From CAVVZJ01 sp963752755 (GTDB lineage Bacteria; Planctomycetota; Planctomycetia; Isosphaerales; Isosphaeraceae), in NCBI GenBank assembly GCA_963752755.1, contig CAVVZJ010000001.1, positions 1 through 64,000 of the forward strand: DNA of 64,000 bases, written 5' to 3'. This document shows, in pieces, positions 19,488 through 30,045 of the stretch (its first letter is position 1; every line of letters starts with the position of its first letter). A model generated the notes under the pieces. That model made no database searches and was not told the origin of the DNA. It saw nothing but the letters and a program-made list of their open reading frames with translations. Position numbers and translations under genes: made by a program.

Positions 19488-20354
19488 TTATTCGTGGCGG
19501 GCAATGGGATTGCGGAGGGTGCCGAGGTGGTCGATCTCGACCTCGACGACGTCGCCGGGCTTGAGCCAGACGGGGGGCTTACGGGCCATGCCGACGCCGG
19601 GGGGGGTGCCGGTGAAGAGCAGGTCGCCGGGTTCGAGGGTGCAGATCCGGGAGAGGTAGGCGATGACCTCGTCGATCCGGAAGATCAACTGGGAGGTGGA
19701 GGAGTCCTGCATCGTCTCGCCGTTGAGGTGCAGGCGGATGCCGAGGTTGTGGGGGTCGGGGACCTCGTCGGGGGTGACGACGGCCGGGCCGATCGGGGCG
19801 AAGGTGTCGAAGGTCTTGCCGGCGAGCCACTGCTTGCCGGGCTTTCGGAGCTGCCAGTCGCGGGCGGAGACGTCGTGGCCGACGGTGTAGCCGCCGACGT
19901 GCTCCATCGCCTTCTCGCGGGGGATGTCGCGTCCGCCGGGGCCGATCACGACGACCAGCTCGGCCTCGTAATCGACCTCGTCGCTGATCGAGGGCAGGAG
20001 GATCGGGGCCTCGGGACCGATCAGGGCGGAGGGGAACTTGGAGAAGATGACCGGCTCGCTCGGGATCTCGGCGCCCGACTCGATGGCGTGGTCGCGGTAG
20101 TTCAGGCCCAGGCAGATGACCTTCTGGGGGTCGGGCACCGGGGGCAGGAGGCCGCCGGCGTGGGGGTCGTAGCGCAGCTCGCCGGTCTTCGCGGCCTCGG
20201 CCGCGCGCTTCCGGCCGTCGGGGCCGAGGCCGAGGATCGCCTTGACGCTGGGCGGCAAGGACGGGTCGGCGGCGTTCAGATCGACGAATCGGTGGTCGTC
20301 TCCCACGGCACAGGCGCGCGGGCCGCGGTCGGTCTGGACGGTGACGAGTCGCAC
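19488..20354 (-). CDS. Fumarylacetoacetate hydrolase (FAH) family protein
   Basis: 288 residues from a GTG at 20354, with AAGGGG about nine bases upstream; this matches the usual length of about 285. Family blocks are clear: ICLGLNYRDHAIESGAEIP, the metal-binding acidic pair in DYEAELVVVIG, HVGGYTVGHDVSARDWQ, GKTFDTFAPIGPAVVTPDEV and LEPGDLLFTGTPPGVG. The family includes 2-hydroxyhepta-2,4-diene-1,7-dioate isomerases, acylpyruvate hydrolases and ureidoglycolate lyases, so the exact substrate cannot be told. Cytosolic and Mg/Mn-dependent. A longer in-frame ORF upstream is low-complexity and probably not translated. Confidence 0.88.
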   Translation of the reverse strand: MRLVTVQTDRGPRACAVGDDHRFVDLNAADPSLPPSVKAILGLGPDGRKRAAEAAKTGELRYDPHAGGLLPPVPDPQKVICLGLNYRDHAIESGAEIPSEPVIFSKFPSALIGPEAPILLPSISDEVDYEAELVVVIGPGGRDIPREKAMEHVGGYTVGHDVSARDWQLRKPGKQWLAGKTFDTFAPIGPAVVTPDEVPDPHNLGIRLHLNGETMQDSSTSQLIFRIDEVIAYLSRICTLEPGDLLFTGTPPGVGMARKPPVWLKPGDVVEVEIDHLGTLRNPIARHE

Positions 20355-20511
20355 GGGAAAGGCCCCTTTCTCGATCGGCGGCAGGCGTCGGGGTTCATTC
20401 GGGAATCCCGAACAGGCTACACCGTCGGGGCCGCCGGGACCAGGGGCCGACGGGGTCCGACTCTTGTCTGAGGGTCGGGGCGGGAGTATCCTGGGCTTCC
20501 TGGGGAGCTTC

Positions 20512-21894
20512 ATGGGAATGGGAGCCGCGACGATGCCTGCATCCTCGGTCGAGCGAACGAACGCGCCGGCACCGCAAGGCAGCCGAACGTGGACGGTGGC
20601 GGGGGTCTTGCTGGCCCCCTTGACCTGGCTGGAGCGCACGCGGGGGCGGAAGCGGATCGCGCTGGTGTTCCTGTACGTTTTGATCCTGGCGATCCTGGGC
20701 GTGCTGGCCTGGCGGGCGATGAGCCTGCGGGCCTTGCCGGACATCGGGGACCCGGTGGACGACTCCGAGTTCACGGGTCGAGTGCCGGAGGAGGAGAATG
20801 CGTTCACGCTTTACAGGAAGGCATCGGAAATCTACAAGCGTACGGACCGGGAGGAGTACCGGGTCGATCCGGCGGCGTGGAAGGTGACGGACTGGTCGCA
20901 GGCCGACCCGGTGGTCCGGCGCTGGGTGGAGGACAACCGGGAGGCGCTGCGGCTCTGGCTGGAGGGGTCGGAGCGGGACGAGGCGCAGCTCATCGACCCG
21001 AGGACGGTGACGAGCTCGACCCGGACCGACCCGGTTTGGGACCTCCGGGACTTCGCGCGGATGGCGGTGCTGGAGGCGTCGCGACGGATGGGCGAAGGCG
21101 ACGTGGCGGGGGCCTGGGAACTCTATCGGGGCGTGCTCCGGGCCAGCCGGCATGTCGGGATGCGCGGGACGGGCATGCAGCGGATCATCGGGGCGACGAT
21201 GGTCGCGCCAGGTCGCGCCCGAGGTCGAAGCCTGGATGGATGATTCGCGCGTGGATGCGACGATGCTGCGGCGGGCGCTGGAGGACGTGCGGGCCGTGGG
21301 GGCGTTGACGCCGCCGAACTCGGAGACGGTCAAGATCGAATACCTGTCGCAGCACAAGGAATTGATGACGAATGAGGCGTTTGAGCAGACCGTCAGCTCG
21401 ATCCGGTCGAGTTCGCCACCGAGCCGCTCTACCATTTTCCGGGCGGGATCGAGGCTTACGTCTGGCTGAAGCGCGAGCCGGAGCGGAGCCTGCGGCTCAT
21501 GCGACTGATTTACGCCGACTGGCTCGCCCACTGCGACAGGCCGCCCTCGCGGCGGCCGGCGATGGTCACGACGGCGTCCGGCTACGAATTCTACCCGCCC
21601 GCCCACGACGCCCCCCGGGTATTGCGGTCGTTCGGCCCGGCGGAGCTGGACGCCTGGCTCGAATCGTCCGTCTTCGTCCGGATCTATCGGCCATTCATCA
21701 GGGGGCTCCAGGGCGCCTTCGACGGCGACCGCCAGAAGCTCGCCACGCTCCAACTGGCCCTCGCGCTGGCCCTCTACGAGTGGGAGCACGGCGGGCCGCC
21801 GAAGAAGCTGGAGGAGCTGGTGGGGCCGTACCTGGAGCAGTTGCCGGAGGGGTATCGGGAGGTGGAGGGGGAGGAAGAGGGAGAAGGGAGATGA
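20512..21894 (+). CDS. Conserved planctomycete membrane-anchored protein, frameshifted
   Basis: About 460 residues. The ATG at 20512 follows GGGGAG. One membrane helix at about residues 46-64 (ALVFLYVLILAILGVLAW) is followed by a long soluble region with ENAFTLYRKASEIYKRTDRE, WVEDNREALRLWLEG and GDVAGAWELYRGVLRASRHV. Frame changes near 21215 and 21410 link to EVEAWMDDSRVDATMLRRAL and later to MRLIYADWLAHCDRPP. The C-terminal block LQLALALALYEWEHGGPPKK and LVGPYLEQLP recurs in planctomycete paralogues as I recall them, but the function is unknown. The end is a run of Glu and Gly and may be truncated. Confidence 0.6.
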
Positions 21895-21951
21895 GTGATC
21901 GAGTCGATGGTTCGATGGTCGATGGTCGAATAGAAAGTGAAGACGCGTCGA

Positions 21952-22762
<811 letters not shown>

Positions 22763-22918
22763 CGTCCGTCCACTCCCCGAAACGTTCCGGGCCCGGCCAC
22801 CCGCGCCCGCCGTCCTCTCGTATCGGAACGACCGGCGGTGCGGGATGAGCGGGTTGTGGGATTCCGCAGGCCCTCGGAGATCGGGGCTGCAAACCCGGGG
22901 GTCGCTGGGTCAAAGGGC

Positions 22919-22972
22919 GAAGGCCGAGGTCTGGGGAGCCCGGGTGAACCGGCCCATTGGACCTCGGCCTTC
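22919..22972. terminator. Inverted repeat between two minus-strand genes
   Basis: Thirteen-base perfect arms (22919-22931 and 22960-22972, core GAAGGCCGAGGTC) around a 28-base loop. It lies about 90 bases after the stop of the secreted protein gene at 23061, so it may end that transcript. There is no U tract. Confidence 0.45.
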
Positions 22973-23060
22973 CTGTTGGGTGTTCCGCGAGCTGCAGACC
23001 CGGGGCCTCATGGCTCGGAAAGCGCCGGACAGGAGGATCTCGCGAACAACGCTCAGGCGA

Positions 23061-23607
23061 TCAGCCGCCCTGGTGCTGACGCTTGTAGAGGTAGGGGAAA
23101 GGGAAGGGCCCGGGGCCGGGAACGACCGGGTCGAGATCGTAGATCGGCACGGCGCAGCCGCCCGAGTAGTAGCCACCGACGGGTCGCCAGGGGTGGACGA
23201 AGTTGTTGAGGACGCGGAGGTGGACCGGCTGGCAGCAGATGCCGGCCGTGGAGCCGCCGGGGGTGCCGGCGAAATAGGGGGCGTAGGTGGCCGTGCAGCG
23301 TGTCGTGAGAGGGAGGCCGTAGAGACCGCTCGTGCAGATGAAGTTGGGGAAGGTGGGTAGCCGGTCGCTCCAGCGACGGCCGAAGAAGAAGTAGTCGCGG
23401 TCCGGGTCGGGCGGCAGGACGGTCCGGGGCGGGACGTAGCGCGAGGCGAATAGCCGTCGAGCGGGACCCCGGTGGGCGTCAACGGCCGAACGCGACGGTT
23501 CCTGAGCGTGCGACCGCGTGGCGTTGGCGAGCAAGGTCAAGGTCAGGGCCAGAGCCAAGCCCGAGGGCGAGGCCAGCGGGTCGGGCCGATCGCGAAGGCC
23601 GGATCAT
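23061..23607 (-). CDS. Small secreted Pro/Tyr-rich protein, one frameshift
   Basis: About 181 residues. The ATG at 23607 has AGGAGG eight bases upstream; a one-base change near 23560 is needed to join the signal peptide core LALALTLTLLANATRSHAQ. The mature part has scattered Cys residues (ICTSGLYGLPLTTRC, GICCQPVHLRVLNNF) and aromatic/Pro-rich stretches (PYFAGTPGG, GPFPFPYLYKRQHQGG). A TTG at 23558 would give an in-frame but leaderless start. No enzymatic motif. It is probably an exported structural protein like its neighbours; function unknown. Confidence 0.6.
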
Positions 23608-23755
23608 GCGTCAAGTCCTCCTTTATTCTGGACGCGGAAGGGACCCGATCGGCACCGTGAACGGTCAGCCGGCCGGGCCCCGGGGTCCTCCGGATCGGGC
23701 AATGCCCCGCTCCGTTGGGTTGAGGGAATCGGAGTTCCAATCGAGTCGAGTCGGC

Positions 23756-24665
23756 TCAGAAGGCCCGATCGATGAACGGGGGGAACGCGAAGAAGTCGCG
23801 CGGGGAGCGGACAGGCACGATGTAGGGAACATAACCGGGAGTCAGCGGCACCGGGCCGCCCGGCCCGACAAAGTACTCGACGCCGCCGATACCGGCGCGG
23901 TTCAGCAGGCCGTGGCCGATGCCGAGCAGGCGGCTACCGCGACCGCAAAGGCCGCAGCCCTTACCGCCGCAATTGCCGCAGGGGTCGCCGCCGTGACCAT
24001 GGCCATAGTCCGCCACCGGCTGCCGATCCGCAGGGGTCGCCGCCAGTGGTGGAGCAGGCCGAGCCCGCCGCAGGCATCGCAGGCCGAGCCACGATGGCCG
24101 AGCAGGCCGCCACAGTGACCCTTGCCGCCGCAATTGCCGCAAAGTGTCGGACCCACCTGGGGCGATGGGCCCATTTGGACCGTAGGGTCGGCGATCACGG
24201 TCCCGCAGGTGCCGGTCGGGCAGACCGCGCCATCCTGGTGATGATGGCCGAGCAGCCCGCCGCCGCCGTGGTGCTTGTTATGCAGACCGAGGCCGCCGCA
24301 AGTACCGCAGCCCTTGCCGCCGCAATTGCCGCAGGGGTCGCCGTGGAAGCAGCCCATGCCATCACACTCGCCGCAGCCTTTGCCCATGCAGTGGCCGCAG
24401 AGCTTGCCGATGCAGCCGGGAGCAAGCCAGTGGCGCCGTGGATGCAGCCGAGATAGTCCTTCGTGTATTCGCCATAGGGGATCGGCGGGGCATAGTACAC
24501 GCCGCCGGTCCGGTAATCCTGGGCCAGAGTCTCCCGCGGGATCGTGTGGCCGAGGTGGAAGATTCCGCCAGCAAGGGCCGGGGACGGGCTCAACAATCCC
24601 GAACAGGCCGCACCCGCAGCCAGGACGATCGCGAGCGTCACCCCTCGCCAATAGCCGAAACGCAT
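23756..24665 (-). CDS. Secreted Cys/Gly-rich protein with CGNCGGKGC repeats, frameshifted
   Basis: About 300 residues. The ATG at 24665 follows AAAGGGATT. The signal peptide region (VTLAIVLAAGAACSGLLS) is followed by LGHTIPRETLAQDYRTGGVY. After a shift near 24425 comes a long run of Cys-rich repeats such as CIGKLCGHCMGKGCGECDGM, GDPCGNCGGKGCGTCGGLG and CGNCGGKGHCGGL, then after another shift near 24030 a last CGNCGGKGC and a hydrophobic tail ending SPRDFFAFPPFIDRAF. The repeats resemble the CxxCxGxG zinc knuckles of DnaJ, but nothing else of DnaJ is present. Likely an exported metal-binding or cross-linked surface protein (inference). Confidence 0.65.
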
Positions 24666-24958
24666 AGTCAATCCCTTTGACGTTCGGTGTCCCCTCCTGG
24701 TCTTGTCCTTCTCCGCGAATCGCAACGCTCGGGGCGAGCGATGGTCGGCCCCGCGCCGTCCTGTGCGCGGCCTGGGCCAGCCGTCTTTCGACCCGGCCGG
24801 GCGGCATGTCCGTGTTGGAACGCCCCGCCGGGTTTTGGCTCTAGTCCCATCGGATCGGACACGCCGCGCCTTCTGGAGCCAATCCGACCCTCGGCCCGGA
24901 AACCGCTCCAGCCGATGAAGTTGCGGCGAGCAGTCGGCGGCACGACTGGTCGCAACCG

Positions 24959-25270
24959 TCAGAGTCGGCGCGTCCCCAGTGAACATCCCGTCCCTGTTCC
25001 CCGAACCCGCGAAGCCGCTCGCAATGACCGGGGTGGACCGGGCGCGAGGTCGTGCCGGCTCCGACTCGCCAGGCTGACCAGGCGGACCGCGACCATCGCC
25101 GGCCCGACCTCGTAGGCCGACCAGCGCGGGTCACGCGACTCCGGACGGCGGCACCAGCCCCGCCGCGTCGCCAGCAGCAACTCACCCGGCACCTCCTGGC
25201 CCCAGGGCAGCTTCATCACGAACGCAAAGCGGCCCGGTCCGACCGGCCGCAGCTCGTCTGGCAACTGCAT
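24959..25270 (-). CDS. Small hypothetical protein
   Basis: 103 residues from 25270 (MQLPDELRPVGPGRFAFVMK then LPWGQEVPGELLLATRRGWC). The first 65 residues have balanced composition and look coding; the last part (SRSRHDLAPGPPRSLRAASR) may be out of frame. No family recognised. It sits alone between secreted-protein genes and a repeat-rich gap. Confidence 0.4.
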   Translation of the reverse strand: MQLPDELRPVGPGRFAFVMKLPWGQEVPGELLLATRRGWCRRPESRDPRWSAYEVGPAMVAVRLVSLASRSRHDLAPGPPRSLRAASRVRGTGTGCSLGTRRL

Positions 25271-25763
25271 GGCCCACGCCCCCGCTCAGCTGGCGAACGA
25301 CCTCGGATGGTTCCCAGGGATGACATGCGAATCAGTGGGGCTTATCCTAGCGGATTACTGTACTTTTGTCACCTTAAATCCGAAAAAATGCGACCTCGAA
25401 GGTGGGTTTTCGGCCGCAACGAAGCCGGGGACTTGAAGATGGAAGGTGGCGCGGGGCTTGCACCGGGAATGGAGATCGGAGTGACGCCGTTGCCGGCCGC
25501 TTCCGTCAGGGCGTGCCCCCTGGTGAGATTGGTGGAGCCGATTCTCCAGCAGGAAGGCCGCAGTTTTCCTTGATTTAGGATAGGAGTGACGCAGTTGGCC
25601 CTTTCGCCCGAGATTTGGCCGATGGCGAAAGGAGGCTCGACTGAAGTGAAGTCGGGCCGAAACTCCAAGGAGTCCAGGAACTTCTGGCCCGACTGAAGTC
25701 GGGCCTACTCCGGCTGACGCCAACTGCGTAACTCCTATGCGTAACTCCTATAGGAGTGAGATC
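25271..25763. repeat. Repeat-rich gap with several family E units
   Basis: About 490 bases with no convincing gene. It holds at least three family E units: GGAGTGACGCCGTTGCCGG near 25478, TAGGAGTGACGCAGTTGGCC near 25581, and a hairpin GGCCCGACTGAAGTCGGGCC at about 25687-25706 followed by CGGCTGACGCCAACTGCG. The last unit supplies AGGAGTGAG, which acts as ribosome binding site for the next gene. Confidence 0.6.
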
Positions 25764-25985
25764 ATGGCCAGGACGAACGAGCCCCAGGACCAGCAGCCTC
25801 CGCGGGACGGTGAGAGCCGACCGGCCGAGACGACCAGTGATGCGATCAGCCACCAGAACCCGGGCACGGTCGTCAGCGGACACGACACCCCCGGTGGTGG
25901 CGGCACCCGGCCGCTGGAGTTTGATGAGCAAGGTCGCGCCATCCCGCCCGCCGAGCAGGGTCGGCACGGCGGGCAGGATCGCTGA
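25764..25985 (+). CDS. Small hydrophilic hypothetical protein
   Basis: 73 residues from the ATG at 25764, with AGGAGTGAG eight bases upstream. Rich in Gln, Pro, Gly and charged residues (ARTNEPQDQQPPRDGESRPA), with no hydrophobic core, so probably disordered. No family recognised. The hairpin at 26205-26231 may end its transcript. Confidence 0.55.
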   Translation: MARTNEPQDQQPPRDGESRPAETTSDAISHQNPGTVVSGHDTPGGGGTRPLEFDEQGRAIPPAEQGRHGGQDR

Positions 25986-26308
25986 GCCCGGCCCGGTCTG
26001 GCCGGAACGATCCGTTTGCCCGGTCACGTCGAGCTGATTCCCTTCCGGAATCGTCCCCGTTCCCCGCGTCAACCGCCGATCTCAACAGCAGAAGTGTCGT
26101 TCCCGGGGCGGGTGGTTGCGGCGTCGCTCGTCGTAGGCCGGGACGATTTGACGCCCCCGGTTTTGGGTCGAACAATACCCGAAGCACTTCGTAGAACACG
26201 GAGAGCGACCGGCGATGCGAGCGCCGGTCGCCGTCTTGTTGGTGGCAAGGTGATCCCCCGAGCCAGCCACCGTTGCCCCTCGATCGACGTGACCGCGGGA
26301 ATTTCCCG
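25986..26308. other. Intergenic region with one hairpin
   Basis: About 320 bases between a small gene and a large one. Its only clear structure is the hairpin at 26205-26231. Confidence 0.4.
26205..26231 (+). terminator. Perfect hairpin, possible terminator
   Basis: Ten-base perfect stem GCGACCGGCG with complement and a seven-base loop ATGCGAG, followed by a T-poor stretch. It lies 220 bases after the small gene and 80 bases before the large unknown gene. Confidence 0.5.
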
Positions 26309-28254
26309 ATGAAGCGAGCCGTTGCGGCCCTCGTTCTGATCTCCGCCCTCGGTGTGCTGGTGAAGCTAGCCGCCAAGGGAGAGCGTCCGCTGGGTCGGAC
26401 TGAAACCGAAGTGGACCAGCGGATTGCCAACGTGGGGCAGGGGGCGCGAACCGCCGACGCCAACGCCGAGGCGGAGGCTGGGCTCCGGGCGCGGTACCCG
26501 GTCATCGGGAGTTGGTGGATCGGGTGCTCGAACGCTACCGCCTGAACGCCCTGGCGATCGAGACCCGCTATGGTCTGCGCGGGCTTCGCTTGCTCGACAA
26601 GCTCGATCTGGAAGCGCTCTTCCTCTTTGAGAAGCACCCCGACGAGTTCCGTCGCCTGGCCGCCACGCTCAACGACAACGCGGCCGCCGACTTGCTCGTT
26701 CACTGGTCGTCCTATTTCGGTCTGAAGCGGGCCGATGACGTCGATCGGGGCATCCTGATCGCGGAGATCACGAAGCTCTCGCCCGCGAAGCGGCGGGTGG
26801 CGGGGAAGTATCCCCACGCCTTGCCCTTGATCCTGGCCGAGCCCGAAGGCGTCTGCGACCTGATCCGCCAGTTGGAGGACGAGCCGGAGCGGCTGAACGA
26901 GGCGCTCGTCGTACTCGACTTCCTCAGTCTCGAACACGGCGCCGACGATCTCCGTCGGGCGTTGTCAACCCTCGATCGACATGGCCCGCTCGCCCTCGAC
27001 GCCTTCCGCCGGTTCGGCCCCGAGGGCTTCGCACTGGTGACGCTTTATGGCCCGTTGCTCCAGGCCCTCGGCGACGCCATGCCGCTGGATCAGGCCTTGA
27101 TCCTCCTGCGGGTCAACACGGATGATGTGGATGCCTTGCTCCAGACGCGGACGCCCGAGGCGCTGGCAGCCAACCTGCGGCACGTCGCAGCGGCGGGGCT
27201 GATCGAGGCGGTTGGCAGCAGTCCGCACGGTCTGCGGCTCGCCATGGAGTATGGCCAGGCCGGCGACCGGGCCCTGTCCCGGGCGGGTGGGGACGCGGCC
27301 GACGTCGTGTATGAGAATTTCGACGACCCGACCTCGCGGAACCAGGCGGTCCGCGCCCTCGGCGAGTACGGCCCGATGGCCGCGGCGATGCTCGCCAAGT
27401 ACGCCACCGACGCCGACTTCCGCGCGATTTTGCGTCGCGACGGTCCGGCGATCCTGCCGCCGCTGGCGCAGGCCGACGTGGCACCCGAGGTGCTCTTGAT
27501 GCTGGAGAACAAGCCGCGTCGATCGTTCACCGAGAGCCTGGCGAAACAGATCCTGTCGCTTTCCGGCGAGAACGGCCAGGCGACAATCCGCCTGATCCGC
27601 TCGGAGGGTCTGGCGCGGGTCGCGGAGCTGAACGACGCCGAGGTCCGCTTTTATCAATTCTTGCCGCTCTATGATCTGGTCCACCTGGGCGGCGTGGTCG
27701 GCCGCGGTCATGCGCCGACCCAGGGGGAGATGACCTGGGCCCTGATCGACGGCTGCTTCGTGGTGGCCGACTTGCTGAGCCTGACCGCCTTGCAGCCCGA
27801 AGGGGCCGCGGCCTCGGAAGCGGCGCGGGCGGAGGTCAAGGCGACGACCCGCGAGGCGTTGCGATCGGCGGGTCGCGAGCTGGTCGAGGACGCCGCGCCG
27901 ACGCTCGTTCGCCAGGGTGCCGGGGCGGCTGGCGACGTTGGTCGTCGGATGGCCCGCTGGTGGGCCGTCCGCGCCGCCGGCGGGACCTATCAGATGCTCC
28001 GCCGCGTCCCCGAGATCCTCGAACGCCTCAGCCTGACCCGCCTCACCGCGATGGCCCGCCCGCTCTGCGCGAAGGCGGGCCTTCGACTCAGCACCTGGTC
28101 GCCGCTCCGTCTCGCGAAGCAAGGCGCTCCGGTCGTCCTCCGCATCCCTCCCGGTCGCTGGGCGAAGTATGTCGGCATCAACGCTGTTCAAGCCGGCCTG
28201 GGCGTTGTCGCCATGCACAAGATGGAAGAGTATCTGGCGTCGAAAAGGCCGTGA
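26309..28254 (+). CDS. Large membrane-anchored protein of unknown function, one frameshift
   Basis: About 648 residues. The ATG at 26309 opens with KRAVAALVLISALGVLVKLA, a signal anchor. A one-base change near 26508 joins ELVDRVLERYRLNALAIETR. The body is helical and Leu-rich with repeated short units (LLVHWSSYFGLKRADDVDRG, YGPMAAAMLAKYATDADFRA, LGEYGPMA), perhaps a solenoid. A second hydrophobic stretch (LIDGCFVVADLLSLTAL) and a C-terminal helix (YVGINAVQAGLGVVAMHKME) are possible membrane contacts. No catalytic motif was found. A caspase-like gene follows in the same direction, about 200 bases on. Function unknown. Confidence 0.62.
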
Positions 28255-28461
28255 AACAGGGCTTCATCGACTGTTGGCAGCTCGAAGCTCAAACGATTCT
28301 CCTCCGCCGCGTGCTTGGGGCGCCGGCCGTCGCGGGAGTTGGCGGTTGCGGTTGGCGGATCGATGAAGGCGGGGTGGGTGGACGGTTGCCTGGGAGGTTC
28401 GGCGCGTCCAGAATTCAGCAAGGGAGATTGAAGGCCAGGGTGGTCACCGGGAGGCCTGGAG

Positions 28462-29997
28462 ATGAGGAATCGAAGCGTGGCGCTGGTGGGCTTGCTGGCG
28501 TTCGCCGTCGGGATCGGCGGGGCGCGGGCGGAGGACCATTTCCTGGTGATCGGGGGCGGGTATGCCCCGGAGGGCAATCAGGTCTCCCTGGAGAAGAACG
28601 TCCTGCTGTTCCGGACCTTGCTGGGGGAGTATTACCCCTCGGGCGTCGATCAGGATGTGTTCTTCAGCGACGGTGATGCCCCTGGCCGGGACCTGCAGTA
28701 CCGCGAGCCGGAGGAGGCCCTGCCGCGGGTCAACCTCTTGCTGGCCCGGGTACTTCGGCAGACCGACGCGCTGGGCGAGTCCTACCGGTCGCACGCAATC
28801 TCGGGTGTCCGTGGGGCCTCGAACCGGGCGAACCTGGACCGCTGGTTTGCCGACACGGGTCGGACCTTGAAGGCCGGCGACCGGCTGCTTATCTACGTCA
28901 CGGCCCACGGCGGTCACGGCAGCAAGGACGACCCGCTCAACACCATCCTCTATCTCTGGAACCAGGAGGAGGTGCACGTCAAGGATCTGGCCGGGATGCT
29001 CGAATCCATGCCGCGGGGTGTACGGGTCGTGCTGGTGATGGTCCAGTGCTATTCCGGCGGTTTCGCCGAACTGGCCTTCCGCGACGGTGACCGCAAAGAA
29101 GGGCCATCCGACCTGGACGTCTGCGGCTTCTTCGCCACCACCCACGACCGACCCGCCGCCGGCTGCACGCCCGACATCGACGAGGAAAACTATCACGAAT
29201 ACTCGTCGTACTTCTGGGAAGCCCTTCGCGGCCGGACCCGCACCGGAGAACCGATCCAACGCGACCCCGACCTCGACGGCGACGGTGCCGTCTCGTTTGC
29301 TGAGGCGCACGCCTACACCTTGCTCGAATCGATCACCGTCGATATCCCGGTGAAGACCTCCGACGCGTTCCTCCGGGCCGTCAGCCGGTCGTCGGGCCCG
29401 GGCCTGCTTTCGGCCGACTCGTCGTTCGAGGTCCTGCTGGCCGCCTCCTCGCCGACTAACCGCGCCGTGCTGGAGGGACTCTCGCAAGCCCTCGGCCTGT
29501 CCGGCCGCGACCGCGCCGCCGAGGCCCGCCGCAAGGCCGAGTCGTCGCAGGCCGCTCAGCGTCGGCTGGAACGCGAGCAGCGCGACCTCTCCCGCCAGCT
29601 CGGTCGTGCCGCCCGGCCAATCCAGAATGCCCTCTATGCCCGCTGGCCCGAGCTGAAGAACCGCTGGAATCCCCGTGTCGCCGACCTGCTGACGACCGAG
29701 TCCGAGGCGGTGGTCGAGGCGATCACGACCCACCCCGGCTATGCCCGATTCGAGCGCTTGCGGACGCAGCTAGCGGCGTCGGAGGAGCAGGCGCTCGACC
29801 AGGAGCGCACCTGGGTCAAGTGCCAGCGTCTGCTCCGCACGCTGGAGAACGTCGCGCTCGCGGTGAACCTCGCCCGCGTCACCGACCCGGATACCCACGC
29901 CCGTTACCGCCGCCTGCTCGCCTCGGAGGCCCAGGGTCTCGGCCCGTTGCCCGCCACTGCGGCCGTGCTCACAACGGCGCCGGGCGAGGGCGAGTGA
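28462..29997 (+). CDS. Secreted caspase-like (clan CD) peptidase with EF-hand-like motif
   Basis: 511 residues, intact; GGAGG precedes the ATG. A signal peptide (ALVGLLAFAVGIGGARA) is followed by a caspase/legumain-type fold: DHFLVIGGGYAPEGNQ, the catalytic His in LLIYVTAHGGHG and the catalytic Cys in VVLVMVQCYSGGFAEL. At about residues 272-284 DPDLDGDGAVSFAEAHA is an EF-hand/dockerin-like calcium loop. The C-terminal third is a coiled-coil-rich helical region (AAEARRKAESSQAAQRRLER). Probably an exported or periplasmic cysteine peptidase. The His and Cys blocks are convincing; substrate unknown. Confidence 0.8.
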   Translation: MRNRSVALVGLLAFAVGIGGARAEDHFLVIGGGYAPEGNQVSLEKNVLLFRTLLGEYYPSGVDQDVFFSDGDAPGRDLQYREPEEALPRVNLLLARVLRQTDALGESYRSHAISGVRGASNRANLDRWFADTGRTLKAGDRLLIYVTAHGGHGSKDDPLNTILYLWNQEEVHVKDLAGMLESMPRGVRVVLVMVQCYSGGFAELAFRDGDRKEGPSDLDVCGFFATTHDRPAAGCTPDIDEENYHEYSSYFWEALRGRTRTGEPIQRDPDLDGDGAVSFAEAHAYTLLESITVDIPVKTSDAFLRAVSRSSGPGLLSADSSFEVLLAASSPTNRAVLEGLSQALGLSGRDRAAEARRKAESSQAAQRRLEREQRDLSRQLGRAARPIQNALYARWPELKNRWNPRVADLLTTESEAVVEAITTHPGYARFERLRTQLAASEEQALDQERTWVKCQRLLRTLENVALAVNLARVTDPDTHARYRRLLASEAQGLGPLPATAAVLTTAPGEGE

Positions 29998-30006
29998 AAA
30001 ACCGTG

Positions 30007-30038
30007 GCCGGTGAGCCCTACGCGTCCGGCTCACCGGC
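30007..30038. terminator. Bidirectional hairpin between convergent genes
   Basis: Eleven-base perfect stem (GCCGGTGAGCC with its complement) and a ten-base loop, ten bases after the stop of the caspase-like gene and just before the stop of the converging gene at 30046. Confidence 0.75.
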
Positions 30039-30045
30039 TGGGCGT

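Noticed and set aside
23902..24500. DnaJ zinc-finger protein
   Set aside because: CxxCxGxG-like repeats are present, but there is no J domain or C-terminal substrate domain, and there is a signal peptide.
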